Shown piece by piece: positions 25,249 through 35,249 of a DNA stretch of 56,592 bases. The notes under the pieces were generated by a model. That model saw nothing but the letters and a program-made list of their open reading frames with translations, had not been told where the DNA came from and made no database searches. This stretch comes from Diatrype stigma. Taxonomy: Eukaryota > Ascomycota > Sordariomycetes > Xylariales > Diatrypaceae. A program made the translations under genes and the position numbers. Location of the stretch: assembly GCA_022225965.2 (NCBI GenBank), contig JAKJXP020000172.1:1-56592 (forward strand), given 5' to 3'. The first letter of the stretch is position 1, and every line of letters starts with the position of its first letter.

Positions 25249-26100
25249 ATGTCTAAGCTATTCATTGGGTGAGATACCAGAAACCTTCCATGCTAGTAGT
25301 ACAAGACACTAACCGAGGTCTCCTTTCGTCTTAGCGGGCTCGCATGGCACACTGAAGAGGCCACTCTGAGAGAGAAGTTCGAGGAGTTCGGCCCTATAGA
25401 GGAAGCGGTATGTGCCACAGTCTAGCCATACCTAACGATGTTTTCAAGGACAACCCCAATGGACGACAAAGCATTTCTGAGCAATCAGCAAGAAACAATG
25501 GCTAACCAACTTGTCTAGGTCGTTGTCAAGGACCGCGACACTGGCCGAAGCCGAGGCTTTGGGTTTGTCCGATACATTTCGGAAGGGGATGCCCAAAAAG
25601 CCATCGCCAATATGAACAACGTCGAGTATGCTCTAAGCACTGTATATCGTTAGGACTATGCTGACGACTATGAACAAGGTTTGATGGCCGACCGATCCGT
25701 GTGGACAAAGCATCCGACACCGGGCCTAGAGCTGGAGGTTACGGCGGCCGAGGCGGGTTTGCCTCACCAAGAGGCGGCGGCGGGTACGGGCAGCCTCCTA
25801 TGCCATATGGAGGTCAGCCTGTCGCATATGGTATGAGCGGTCAAGACGTTTACCCGGCGGCTTATGGGCGGGGAGGTTATACGCCCCAGTCCGTTCCGGT
25901 TCCGTACGGCACTCCGCCGCCCCAGCAAGGTAAGTTTCTGTGCCTGGGCACGGATACCCCTTTTAGTTTGAAGATATATATGTTAACCCATCTTCAAAGG
26001 ATACACAATGCAAGCCCCCTATGGCTATCCTCAACAATACCCACAGCAGCCAGTTCAGCAACCCCCACAACAGCCGTACCAGGGGGGCCCACGACAATAA
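25249..26100 (+). CDS. Glycine-rich RNA-binding protein with one RRM
   Basis: Five exons, 25249-25268, 25335-25407, 25519-25625, 25679-25929 and 26000-26100, encode 183 residues; all four introns keep the frame. One RRM covers residues 2-78, with RNP2 LFIGGL (4-9) and RNP1 RGFGFVRY (43-50) intact. The tail is rich in Gly, Tyr, Pro and Gln ([20 protein letters not shown]), ending in GGPRQ. This matches small glycine-rich/cold-inducible RRM proteins of fungi, plants and animals, which bind RNA with low specificity and act in RNA metabolism or stress. The tail may support condensate formation, which is an inference. The short first exon and dense introns in the RRM part are common for such genes. 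Convergent with the ChaC gene downstream. Confidence 0.93.
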
Positions 26101-26858
26101 AGGGACGACTAGCTCAGGTTAAACGAAGACTACCATGTGGACTGGCCTAGCCTAGTTGCGATTCTTTCGCTGATAACCTGAAGAACCACGGACTACTCGG
26201 CTCTGTATTAGTACAAAACCAAAACACCATTCAACTGGTTTCTGCTCACAATTCTCTGGCGCAGCAATGAGGACATCCAAACAAAATATTTTCTTGGCTC
26301 TTTTTCTTCTTACCAATTTCTTCCATTGTTCATGATTCCCATGATTTGATGTCGGCTCGGATTCCACCAACGATGGGAGCTTCAATTCGAGTCAACAGTT
26401 CCATTCTTTAGCGTGTTCTCACGCGAACATCCTTTTTATCATAACGTGTCCATGATACACCATCATCACCAACTACCACCACCACCATCACCACCTTACG
26501 ATCCTTACGATACCTGGAATGTGGAGGAATGAGGACTCAGAAAGTTACGAGTCGAAGGAGAAGACTGTTATTGCATAACAAGATAGGGAGGGAAAGAGGG
26601 AGCTTTGCTTTGGTGACATGGGACATTGATTAGTGGATCAGTCAGTTGTAGGGGCTAAAAAAGAGAAAAGGGGGAGGGGGGGAGAGAGCCCCCTTTCTAC
26701 AGAAATCTATGACCATCGTTTCACCTCCACGTTTATGTTTCTAAGCTCGTTCAGCTGTCCGTATCGTCTTAGTTTGTCTAGCCTTTGCATACCTCATACT
26801 CCCCCTTTCCTCCCTTCAGCACTCGCCCACCTACTCACTCACCCACCCATCTGCTCAC
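26101..26858. other. Convergent 3' region between RRM and ChaC genes
   Basis: A 758-bp interval between two genes that end towards each other. It should hold both 3' UTRs and terminators. It contains CACCAT-type simple sequence near 26455-26495 and a TCCC/ACTC-rich stretch at its right end. No gene was seen. Confidence 0.5.
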
Positions 26859-27956
26859 TCACACCTTCTCCGTCTCCTCCTGCTCATCCACGCTATCAAC
26901 CTTTCTGAACTCGGGCGACTCGGGCAATCCAGCGTCTTCTTTCCCCTCTGTCCCACCCCCGCCCACCTGTCCTCTTGCTTCTTCCCCGGCTCCGGCAGCG
27001 GCAGCTCTCCCGCTCCCGGCCCTCGCCTCGATCGCCCGCACGCGATTCGACAAATCGGTGACGTGCGCGTCGCCGCTCTCGGGGCTCAGCTCGTCGAGCG
27101 CCCGCTCCAGGCCGAAGAGGTAGTCGCGGTTGAGGCCGCTGGGGCCCTCGCTCTGGTAGATGATCTCGGCGAGGGCCTGCGGGCCCTCCCGCGGGCCGAC
27201 GAACTGCGGGTTGTCGGGCGTGCCGATGTAGACCAGCGTGCGGATGCTGCCGTTGCCGTTGCCGTCGCCGGCCGATGCCGGGATGAACGGCGCGTAGTGG
27301 ATGGAGTAGCCGTTGATCTCCCGGATGTCCAGGTACTCTTTCACCTCGGCCACGCGGTCGGCCTCGATCCGGTACGCCACGCCCCACACCCGCTCCGGCG
27401 CTGAGTCGTGCGCGTCCGAGAGCGAGGACCAGTGCGCGCGGTCGATTAGCGTCACGACGCGGCCGGGTGCTGAGGGCGTTCCGCGGTGGTCCTGGCTGTT
27501 GCGTGTTTTTTATTTTATTTTAGTATATATATTCCGTGACGCCCAGGGTTCTTTTCTTTCTTTCTTTCTACCCTTGTCATACCTAGGGTCGGGGCTGATC
27601 CTGCTTACCTTGCCTGGACAATAACGCGTGTTACCCGGCAAGTTCCGATATTTAGATCAACAGTTTCCCGGGCTTGGTGGTGCTACTCACCTGCCAAAAT
27701 CTCCTCACATAGCCCGTCACATAGCCCGGTATCCGTTGGTCTGCAGATCAAAGTCCCCATCAATCAGTCCGCGTTGCAATAGCATTGCGGGCGCGCATTG
27801 AGTCTCACCGTAGTGGGGTGGTGGTTTCCAGATCAGGCTCCTGTTGAGAGAGAACCACCCTTTTAGCTACGACGAGAGTAATCAATGCAATAATGGTCGC
27901 GATCCCTACCCGTAACCAAACAGCCAGAACTCGTCCGAGTCGCCATTGGACGCCAT
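26859..27956 (-). CDS. ChaC-type gamma-glutamylcyclotransferase
   Basis: Proposed minus-strand exons: 27956-27910, 27840-27809, 27740-27691 and 27491-26859, giving 253 residues. The junctions rebuild the family start FWLFGYGSLIWKPPPHYDQR and PGYVTGYVRRFWQ. DHRGTP, PGRVVTLID, VWGVAYRI and LDIREINGY follow; the Glu of REINGY (about residue 101) is the expected catalytic residue. ChaC enzymes release 5-oxoproline from glutathione, giving Cys-Gly, in the cytosol. After FWQ the model continues directly with DHRGTP, whereas relatives usually have about three more residues there, so the third acceptor (CAGCCAG at about 27492) is the weakest part. A C-terminal extension of about 65 residues rich in Ala, Gly and Glu follows the domain. 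Confidence 0.85.
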
Positions 27957-30229
27957 ATCCCCTCCCTGTTGGTTGTCGGTGTGGAATGCCGCCTTTGTTG
28001 AATTCGAAGTAGTACAGAATGTGTCAGAACAAGGCGACACCCTGACTAGTTAAGACTGGCCGGTGTCAGGGGTGGAGGGGGCAGAGGCCGGATCGATGGC
28101 TTACCTATTTTACATACAAAACAAGATATCTCGAGATGCTAGCCTTGACCTCACTTAAGAATTGTGTGTTATGAGCAAGGGTGCCTTCCGGTTGTTGTAT
28201 TGAAAGGGGACTAAGACTAAACAGCTGGAAGTGCACAATGCAGTTTGGAGGTAACATGTTGGCAAAGCACGAAATCAACGTGCCGAAATGACGCTACCTA
28301 GGTATCGTCTAAAACCCGGGCTCGGAGCTCGGCCGATAGGGCCGTGGATGGATCCACAACCCTCATACACTTCTTATACCTATGTGAAGATATAGCAGTG
28401 TTTATTATCTTATACTTTCCGACGCCGTGGAACATCAAACATTATCGTTGATGAATAAGACCAGATCACACCTCGCTCTTGCCTGATCCGTATAACACGG
28501 AGCTGCACGGGACTATTCCAAAGTCGAGTTATGCGGTCTGCTCGTTCCGGGACCACTGCATAGGTAGCACTTCATAATAGACAGGCATTATCTTGTAATC
28601 AGGGCATTCACAATTGATGCGCCTCCCGTGTTTCTTGTCTTGTGCTCAAAACTCCACTGAAACAACGTCCTCTGGACTTCTTCCTACTACCTGGTTCTCG
28701 ACTCACAACACATCAGGCCCCCCCTGCTGCGAAATTTCTATATAAGCAGAGTTCGTGTAGCATAGCGGCACCAGGGTTCTGGCGCTCGTTCTCGCTCTGC
28801 TCTGCATGATGTGACGCGGCCGTGTTACCCACCCAGCCGGCTTCTTTGGTTGTGAAGTGTACTCCGTACAATACCCAACCCAACTCTGCCCGGAGACTCA
28901 ACTCGAAATTTGACGCCCTTCCCGGGCTGAGCTTGGGCTGTAATGCGGCCCAAAAGGCGCGCGCATCTTGCGATGAAGGCAAGGAGGAAGAAAACAGGCG
29001 AGAAAGGCATCTTGCATACAGTCATGTCGCACAGGATAAATGCCACTGACCATGGCACTTTTGTCATTGTCAGCTGATTGATTGGTTAGGTACAGAGCAA
29101 GCAAACAAATCAAGGCCGCCCGCCCAGAGGATATCGAGTCATCACGGGGCACCGCGTTGCTCGTGTCTCTGCTGCTCTGGCTGTCCGGTCGAGCTGGATG
29201 ATGTTCTGGTTGTTGTTCGGACGAGGACAAGAGCCGGAACCTAGTACCGATTATCAATCTGAAGTTTCCCCCTGGCCGTGGGTTTTATAGGTATGAGTAA
29301 CCGCATAACGCATTATAGAGGCGCTGTTGCTGCGCCTGGAGCCAAGTCCCCATTAGCCATTAGTTAGCGCACGATAGGGCCTCAGCCGCAGCCGCAGCAG
29401 TCATCCCTAGGGGTTCAAGGGGGTAGTACCCAGGCAGCGGTTACGTCGTTGCCGATGCCGATTATCATTCTCCCAGACCAGCAAACAAACAACAAATAAA
29501 CCGACTTTGAGAAAATGTCATTTCCTTTTTCTACCATTCCCTCTAACCCGACCACTGACAGCAATTCTCTTGCCGCCTTCCCTTCTGTTGCAGTGAATCA
29601 TCTACATATGTAGTACCTGCAAACCCTACAAACCCTACAAACCCAATGATCATCTGAACGTTGACTTGCCCCGCGACGAAAAGACTTCTGCCTGTCAATC
29701 TTGTAGATCTAATTATACCAAGCCCCCCTCCTCTCACTCCTCCTCCACCACCACTCCACCTTTTGCGGCGCGGCCGAGTTATTACTTGCTTATTACCATA
29801 CATAGTAGCTACATACATACATACATACATCCCTACCCCTAGGGCCCTAGCTAGAGCTGCTAGAGGAGGTGGCAGTTCAGTGGTACCCAGCTCAGTTCTC
29901 TTTGTCATAGCCGCAGAGCCGCGCAACCTCTTTCCCGACTGCCTAACGTCAGAACGCCAGAACATCGGAACGTCAATTGCCTTCCCTGCCACTGCATACC
30001 TCTACATCACCGCATTCATCCGTCACCTTACCTTACATAAGTGCGCACCTCGCCATCCTTCTGTCTTTTCCGTTTGTCTGTCTGTCCCTCACGTAGTAGC
30101 AAGCAGAAGAAGAGAACTTGGAAGGATTGCGCTGGACAAACTCGAGTCTCTCATTCCCGTACCGACTACAGATACACCTAGGTATATTATTATATACCTA
30201 CATATTTACTACATACTATCGACTTCAAG
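27957..30229. other. 2.3-kb region upstream of ChaC and PEF genes
   Basis: This interval separates two divergently transcribed genes, so both promoters should be here. A CTATATAAG TATA-like word lies at 28739-28747 but no coding frame follows it. The right end (29700-30229) is CT-rich with TACATA repeats and forms the PEF gene leader. No gene was recognised. Confidence 0.45.
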
Positions 30230-31686
30230 ATGGCGTACAACAGACCTTACAACCCCGACGAACTGCCAAGGTGAGTGATAAATTTCGTGATGTTCTGTCC
30301 CGCGCCAACGCGGCCCCCTATTTCGATGGATTGATTACCCTTACCCCGCCATCGTCACCGAGCGCGCGCACGCGAGCCCCGCCCCATCGCGGTTAGGCAT
30401 CGTGCACGACATCGTATCGCGGCGCATCGCATCGCGGCGCAGTGCAGCGGAGCGCATCGTGATCACACATATACAGCCGATTCTCTACCATTGATAGCAT
30501 GACCACTCGTGTTCCCACGGAAAAGCCAAGCTCTTGAAACATCAAACATGCATCGCTAACCTCATATGCCCAACTCTATAGGTTCGCAGAGCCCGAGCCG
30601 GTACGCGCCCCCTTTACTTAATTACCGTTCGAAGCAACGACGAAACCAACCCACCTCTACCTTCCCTTCTCCATAAAGAAAATAACCAGTCCAGTCCGCT
30701 CGCTAATCTCCTAACTATAGAAAACCGGCAGCGCGAAGCTGTCGTCCGCCTCGGTCCCATCACCCGCATCTGTGCCGGCGACAGCGCCCTTGCGATACGA
30801 CAGCCACCCGCACGCCGGGCCCGGTCGCGTGGACTCGGGCTTGCCGCGCCGCCCCGACCAGGGGCGCCTGCCGCCTCACGGCGTCGGCGCCGGCCCCAGC
30901 GGCAACCCGTACTCGCCCATGTCGCCGCCGCCCCAGGCCACGGGGCCGCGCCCGGCGCCGCACACCCGCCCGCCCGCGGCCAGCCGGCCGCCGCCGTCCC
31001 CCGCGTCTGTGGATGGCTCCGGTGCCGACCCGACGCTGCTGCCGCTCTTTAGGGCCGTGGATAAGGATGGTGCGTTGCTTGAATCTCCTTTCTTCCTTTC
31101 ATTTTTCCTCTTCTTCTTTCCATGTATATATGTATATATATATGGATTTAGTTGATCTTTTGGCGTAAACGGACGGATAAAAGCAAGCGCAGCGGGCTAA
31201 CCGAGCGTCGACTGTGATACAGGCACGGGCCAGCTCTCAGAGCGGGAACTGTCGGCGGCGCTGGTGAACGGGGACTGGACGGCGTTCGATCCGCAGACGG
31301 TGCGGATGATGATCCGGATGTTCGACAGCGACCGGTCGGGGACGATCGGATTCGAGGAGTTCTGCGGGCTCTGGTCGTTCCTGGCGTCGTGGCGCACGCT
31401 GTTCGACAGGTTCGACGCGGACCGTAGCGGCAACATCAGCCTGGACGAGTTCAACAACGCGCTCGTCGCCTTCCGCTACCGCCTGACCCCGCGCTTCGTC
31501 GAGCTGCTCTTCTCCACCTACGACAAGCGCAGCGAAGGGGTCATGAGCTTCGACCTCTTCGTCCAGGCCTGCATCTCCCTCAAGCGCATGACCGACGTCT
31601 TCAAGAAGTACGACGACGACCGCGACGGCTACATCACCCTCAGCTTCGAGGACTTCCTCATGGAGATCCTGAAGCAGCTCAAGTAG
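30230..31686 (+). CDS. Penta-EF-hand calcium-binding protein
   Basis: Four exons, 30230-30270, 30582-30600, 30721-31069 and 31223-31686, encode 290 residues. Exon 2 is only 19 nt (RFAEPEP) and is supported by frame and by GTACGC/CTATAG borders. Residues 1-125 are Pro/Gly/Ser-rich and probably disordered. Five EF-hand-like segments follow: DKDGTGQLSERE (from 134), DSDRSGTIGFEE (from 171), DADRSGNISLDE (from 201), a degenerate YDKRSEGVMSFD and DDDRDGYITLSFED. The first three have the canonical acidic ligands. The layout matches the PEF family (ALG-2, peflin, calpain small subunit, yeast Pef1), calcium-dependent adaptors in membrane traffic, repair and budding. The fifth hand normally mediates dimerisation. 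Exon 3 is very GC-rich compared with the rest of the region. Confidence 0.93.
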
Positions 31687-32741
31687 GCTGACCGAATGGC
31701 TGGTGTAGATGGAGATAAATGGATAAATCAAGCATGCAAGCGAGCGAGTGAGCAATTGGATGAGACGGATGACAGGGACAAGTTGATGGACTGGTTGTTC
31801 GGTTGACCAGTTGTCCCTGCGTCCTTTTGAGGGCTTATGGGAGATTGATTGTAAGATGAAAGAATGGCGGGCGAATGGAGGAATGGTTTCAGTGAAACGT
31901 CAAACGTCTCGCTGCTAAGCAGCGAGACCAAATTGGTGGGGCGAGATTTATAGATGGAAACGCCATTGCATACCCCGAGGGCAGCATGGACCTCACGATA
32001 GCCTAGCTTACTAGCGCTATATATACTGCATTTACCGCGGTTTTCGGTATCGATTCTTTACCCAAAGTCTTCCCTCCGTTACTCACGTACTTGAAGCAGC
32101 ATCGATTACGCCGAAGTGTTTGAACTGGGAATATTAGGAGAGGGCTTACGAACGTAATCACAGAGGCAATGTTTTCATATCAGGTACGTCACTGGGAATG
32201 TAGGTACGTTATGTGCTTGATTAAACTCCTGTTCCATTGCCTATTGGGTATCATTGGTAATAGTCTGAACTCTCTATCAGAATCTACTTTTTAAGCCAGT
32301 GCTCCTGTTCTTTTCTTTTTCTCTCCTGAATTTTATAGCAAAATCTTGTCTGTCAATTGACATTTGACCATTCCTGTCATCATGTTCTCGTTTTTCATCA
32401 TGGGCTGGCTGGATCACTGTCCCTGGTGTTGTTGTATTGGTGCTTTTGGTATGGTATTACAATCCATCGTGTAAGTGAACCGCCACATTCAGACAGCCAA
32501 TCCTTCCCTACCTATCTACCCAATATAGATAGGCATATGTTGGTATACACCGAGAAATTCTGCCGACCGAAATGCATCATTCTCTTTCTCGGTTTTTCCG
32601 TCTCGCCCTGTTAACAACGGCAGATGTGTGCGTGCTTGCGTGAATTCACGTTATTGTCGGCGAAGGACAATCCGAGGAGAACCCCCCTCCGGCGGGCTCT
32701 AGGGAACAAATCTGAGACAGGACAGGACAAAAAGAACCGAA
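31687..32741. other. Convergent 3' region between PEF and MBL-like genes
   Basis: About 1 kb between two genes that end towards each other. GTTTCAGTGAAAC at 31887-31899 and GTCTCGCTGCTAAGCAGCGAGAC at 31906-31928 are inverted repeats that could form hairpins downstream of the PEF stop codon. No gene was seen. Confidence 0.5.
31906..31928. terminator. Perfect hairpin downstream of the PEF gene
   Basis: GTCTCGCTGCT-A-AGCAGCGAGAC is an 11-bp inverted repeat around a single base, 220 bp after the PEF stop codon. It may lie in the 3' UTR. Fungal genes do not use bacterial-type terminators, so a role in transcription end or RNA stability is speculative. Confidence 0.35.
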
Positions 32742-35249
32742 TCACGCCGATGGTCTCGACTTCCCACCCAGTCCTAATCGCAGGAAGGACGCCTTGGTTC
32801 TGAGCCCCCTCTTCTTCTTAGGAGGAGCGAGGCTATCCTTGTCCTTGACCGGCGTAATGGCAGCAGCAGAATACTCGTTCAACGAGGCTTGCTGGGTCTT
32901 GGACTTGGTCTTCAAGAGCTTGTTGTCGTTCTGCTGATAGTGATCGGCATGGCCGATGCTGCTGACGTCGATGCTACTGCTGTTCTTCGGCTTTGACTTT
33001 TTCTTGCCGTCGCGCCCCTGGTCGATACTGGCACCATTGGTAGTGACAAATGAGAGAGTGGTGTTGGCAAAGGAGGTCCTTTCCTGCTCCGCCTCCTCAT
33101 CCTCATCATCATAGTCATCCTCGTCATCTTCCATCTCCTCCATATAGTCGTCCTCGGCCCAATCCGGGCGCACGACTTCGTCAGCACAGACGGTGATAGA
33201 GTATCCACTTCCCAGGCGTAACACCTTCGTAATCGGCGTGGCGCCAGCACCGCCACCACCTCCGTTCTTGCTGCTGCTGCCGCGATTGCTGAGGCGTCTC
33301 TCTGCGAAATCTGCATCCGCGTACGTATCCGCATCGGGCACCGGCTCATCGCAGGCCCAGCGCCGCGAGCCGCGCGCCGCTCCTCCGTCATTAACCGAGA
33401 CCCAGAGGCGCGCGGCCATGCGGCTCGCGATCTCAGCGCCCGCGCAGACGACGCTACTCCCCGTAGCCGCCGCCGCCTGCGCCGCTGCAGTCGCTGCCTT
33501 GTTACTTCCGCCGCCGCCGAACCGGAGGCGTCCCAGCGTCGAGGACCAGGACGACCAGGACGAGGTCGAGGACGACGACGAGGAGGCCGGGCGGGCGGAG
33601 GCCTCCTGCGCCGTGCGGATCTGCGCCCGCACGGTCGCGCCCAGCACCACGCCGTCCATGGGGTGCAGCAGCGCCGTGAGCGGAAGCGCGGCCTCCTGCA
33701 GCAGGTGCGACGACGTCCAGGCCGCGAGGTGCGGGAACGCCGTGCCGTGCGGCGCGTACACGACCGAGAGGGGCCGGGAGGCGGTCGCGGCCGCCTTCTT
33801 CGCGGCGGCTAGTCGCGCGGCGGCCGAGGCCCAGGATGTCGGGTCGGTGCCGGTGTTGCCGTTGGAGGACCGGTTCGCGGTGCTGGCGCTCGTGCTCGCG
33901 GCCGTGGACAGCGCGGACGAGGGCGGGCGCGGCTTGTAGAAGTACGAGGTCGGGCGCTGCTTCTGGTGCTCCTTGTCCAGCTGCTCCTGCGTCAACGGGG
34001 CGGGGGTGGGCACGCGCTGGGGCGGCAGGGGCGGCGTGGGAGGCGGGCGGCGCTGCGGCTGGAAGTGGCTGTAGTTGTTGTTGTTCTCCCGGTCCGCGAT
34101 GAGGGCCGCGGCGGTGAGGAAGGGCGGGAACGCCGTGGGCGGCGGCGGCGGCGCCGCCGAGTTCGAGATCACCGCGTGCGACTGCACCGAGCGCAGCGAG
34201 CGCGGCGAGATGGGCGGCGATGATGGGCAGAGCACCGACTCCGCGTCGGGAACCACGATCGAGAGCGTCTTCGTCTGTCGAAGAGCATTGTTGCCGCTGC
34301 CGCTGCCGCTGCTGTTGCCGTAGGTCTCCGGCGGCGGGGGCGGCGCACCGCCATACCCATACAGAGCCGGTCCACGGTTCTCCAGGTGCTGGTGCAGCGC
34401 CGCGAGGACCGGGATGCGCAGCGGCTCGAGGCCGGGGATCGTGGGCGGCCGGTACGTAATGCCAATGGCGCCAGCTATGCCCGCCGCGGCCTGGGCGGCT
34501 GCCGCTCCGGGCGAGAGACCGCAGCTGCTGCCCCGCCTCTTGTGTTTCTTCTGCTTCTGCTGCTGCTGTTTCTTCTGCTGCAGCATCTGGGCCTGCGTCT
34601 GCGCCTGTTGCTTTTTAGCCTTCTTCTTGTTCGTCTCGGGCATCACGAGCGAAACGGTGACCTCGCCCGGCTGGCCGAGCTGGCTGCTGGGTCGGCGGCC
34701 GGTGTCAATGCCAGACGTCACTCTCACGGCCGGAACGACCACGCGGGCCACGACGGGCCGGTATTCTAGGGCCAGGCGCGGGTCCTCCCAGGGCTCAATG
34801 ATGCGCACCTTGTCGCGGTCGAAGTGGCGCCAGCTGTGAATGACATGGGCGGCGGCCGGCTCTGCAATGATCAGCGTGCGGGTTCCCGAGCCCGGGAGCT
34901 GGCGTAGGGTCGTCTCATCGCAGTGGTCCCGCCCAGCTTGGCTGATGATGACGAGGTCCGGGGCCTCGGGCAGCTCCCGCAGCGAGGTCAGGGTAAGCTT
35001 GTCATCGTTCGTTGATGATGGGCTGGGAGGGGCTGCAGCAGTGGTACTGGCGTCGGCGAAGGTGCCAGTGTTGGTGCTAATGGGGGTCAACAACGAAAAT
35101 GATGGTGGGTTTTTGATGACGGGATCCAGAAGGATCGTGAATGGCCGCGGACTGATGACGTCGACTACTGCTCCTAACTCGGGGGGAATGGGCTTGAAGG
35201 AGAGAAGGAACGACGTGTCTGTGTTCAGCTGCTTGATATCCAACGCCAT
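32742..35249 (-). CDS. Fungal protein with degenerate metallo-beta-lactamase-like fold (inferred)
   Basis: Single exon, 835 residues, no stop or clear splice signal. Residues 1-180 contain secondary-structure-rich sequence with LVIISQAGRDHCDETTL (99-115), which resembles the SHxHxDH signature of the metallo-beta-lactamase superfamily with the first His replaced by Gln. A second ordered part near the C-terminus (VVCAGAEIASRMAARLWVSV) resembles the closing part of such domains. Between them lie long low-complexity segments: Lys/Gln runs (KKQQQQKQKK), Pro runs and Ser/Ala runs. An acidic stretch (EEMEDDEDDYDDEDEE) and a basic C-terminus (PPKKKRG) follow. With the metal ligands altered, hydrolase activity is doubtful. 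The family assignment is by motif memory only. The central part is much more GC-rich than its surroundings. Confidence 0.6.
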   Translation of the reverse strand: MALDIKQLNTDTSFLLSFKPIPPELGAVVDVISPRPFTILLDPVIKNPPSFSLLTPISTNTGTFADASTTAAAPPSPSSTNDDKLTLTSLRELPEAPDLVIISQAGRDHCDETTLRQLPGSGTRTLIIAEPAAAHVIHSWRHFDRDKVRIIEPWEDPRLALEYRPVVARVVVPAVRVTSGIDTGRRPSSQLGQPGEVTVSLVMPETNKKKAKKQQAQTQAQMLQQKKQQQQKQKKHKRRGSSCGLSPGAAAAQAAAGIAGAIGITYRPPTIPGLEPLRIPVLAALHQHLENRGPALYGYGGAPPPPPETYGNSSGSGSGNNALRQTKTLSIVVPDAESVLCPSSPPISPRSLRSVQSHAVISNSAAPPPPPTAFPPFLTAAALIADRENNNNYSHFQPQRRPPPTPPLPPQRVPTPAPLTQEQLDKEHQKQRPTSYFYKPRPPSSALSTAASTSASTANRSSNGNTGTDPTSWASAAARLAAAKKAAATASRPLSVVYAPHGTAFPHLAAWTSSHLLQEAALPLTALLHPMDGVVLGATVRAQIRTAQEASARPASSSSSSTSSWSSWSSTLGRLRFGGGGSNKAATAAAQAAAATGSSVVCAGAEIASRMAARLWVSVNDGGAARGSRRWACDEPVPDADTYADADFAERRLSNRGSSSKNGGGGGAGATPITKVLRLGSGYSITVCADEVVRPDWAEDDYMEEMEDDEDDYDDEDEEAEQERTSFANTTLSFVTTNGASIDQGRDGKKKSKPKNSSSIDVSSIGHADHYQQNDNKLLKTKSKTQQASLNEYSAAAITPVKDKDSLAPPKKKRGLRTKASFLRLGLGGKSRPSA

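Noticed and set aside
28739..28830. CTATATAAG TATA-like word as promoter of an unlisted gene
   Set aside because: The only ATG shortly downstream is followed at once by a stop and no later frame has a domain.
33193..34839. Several 100-250-residue plus-strand frames
   Set aside because: They are antisense to the GC-rich part of the 835-residue gene and have no motif of their own.
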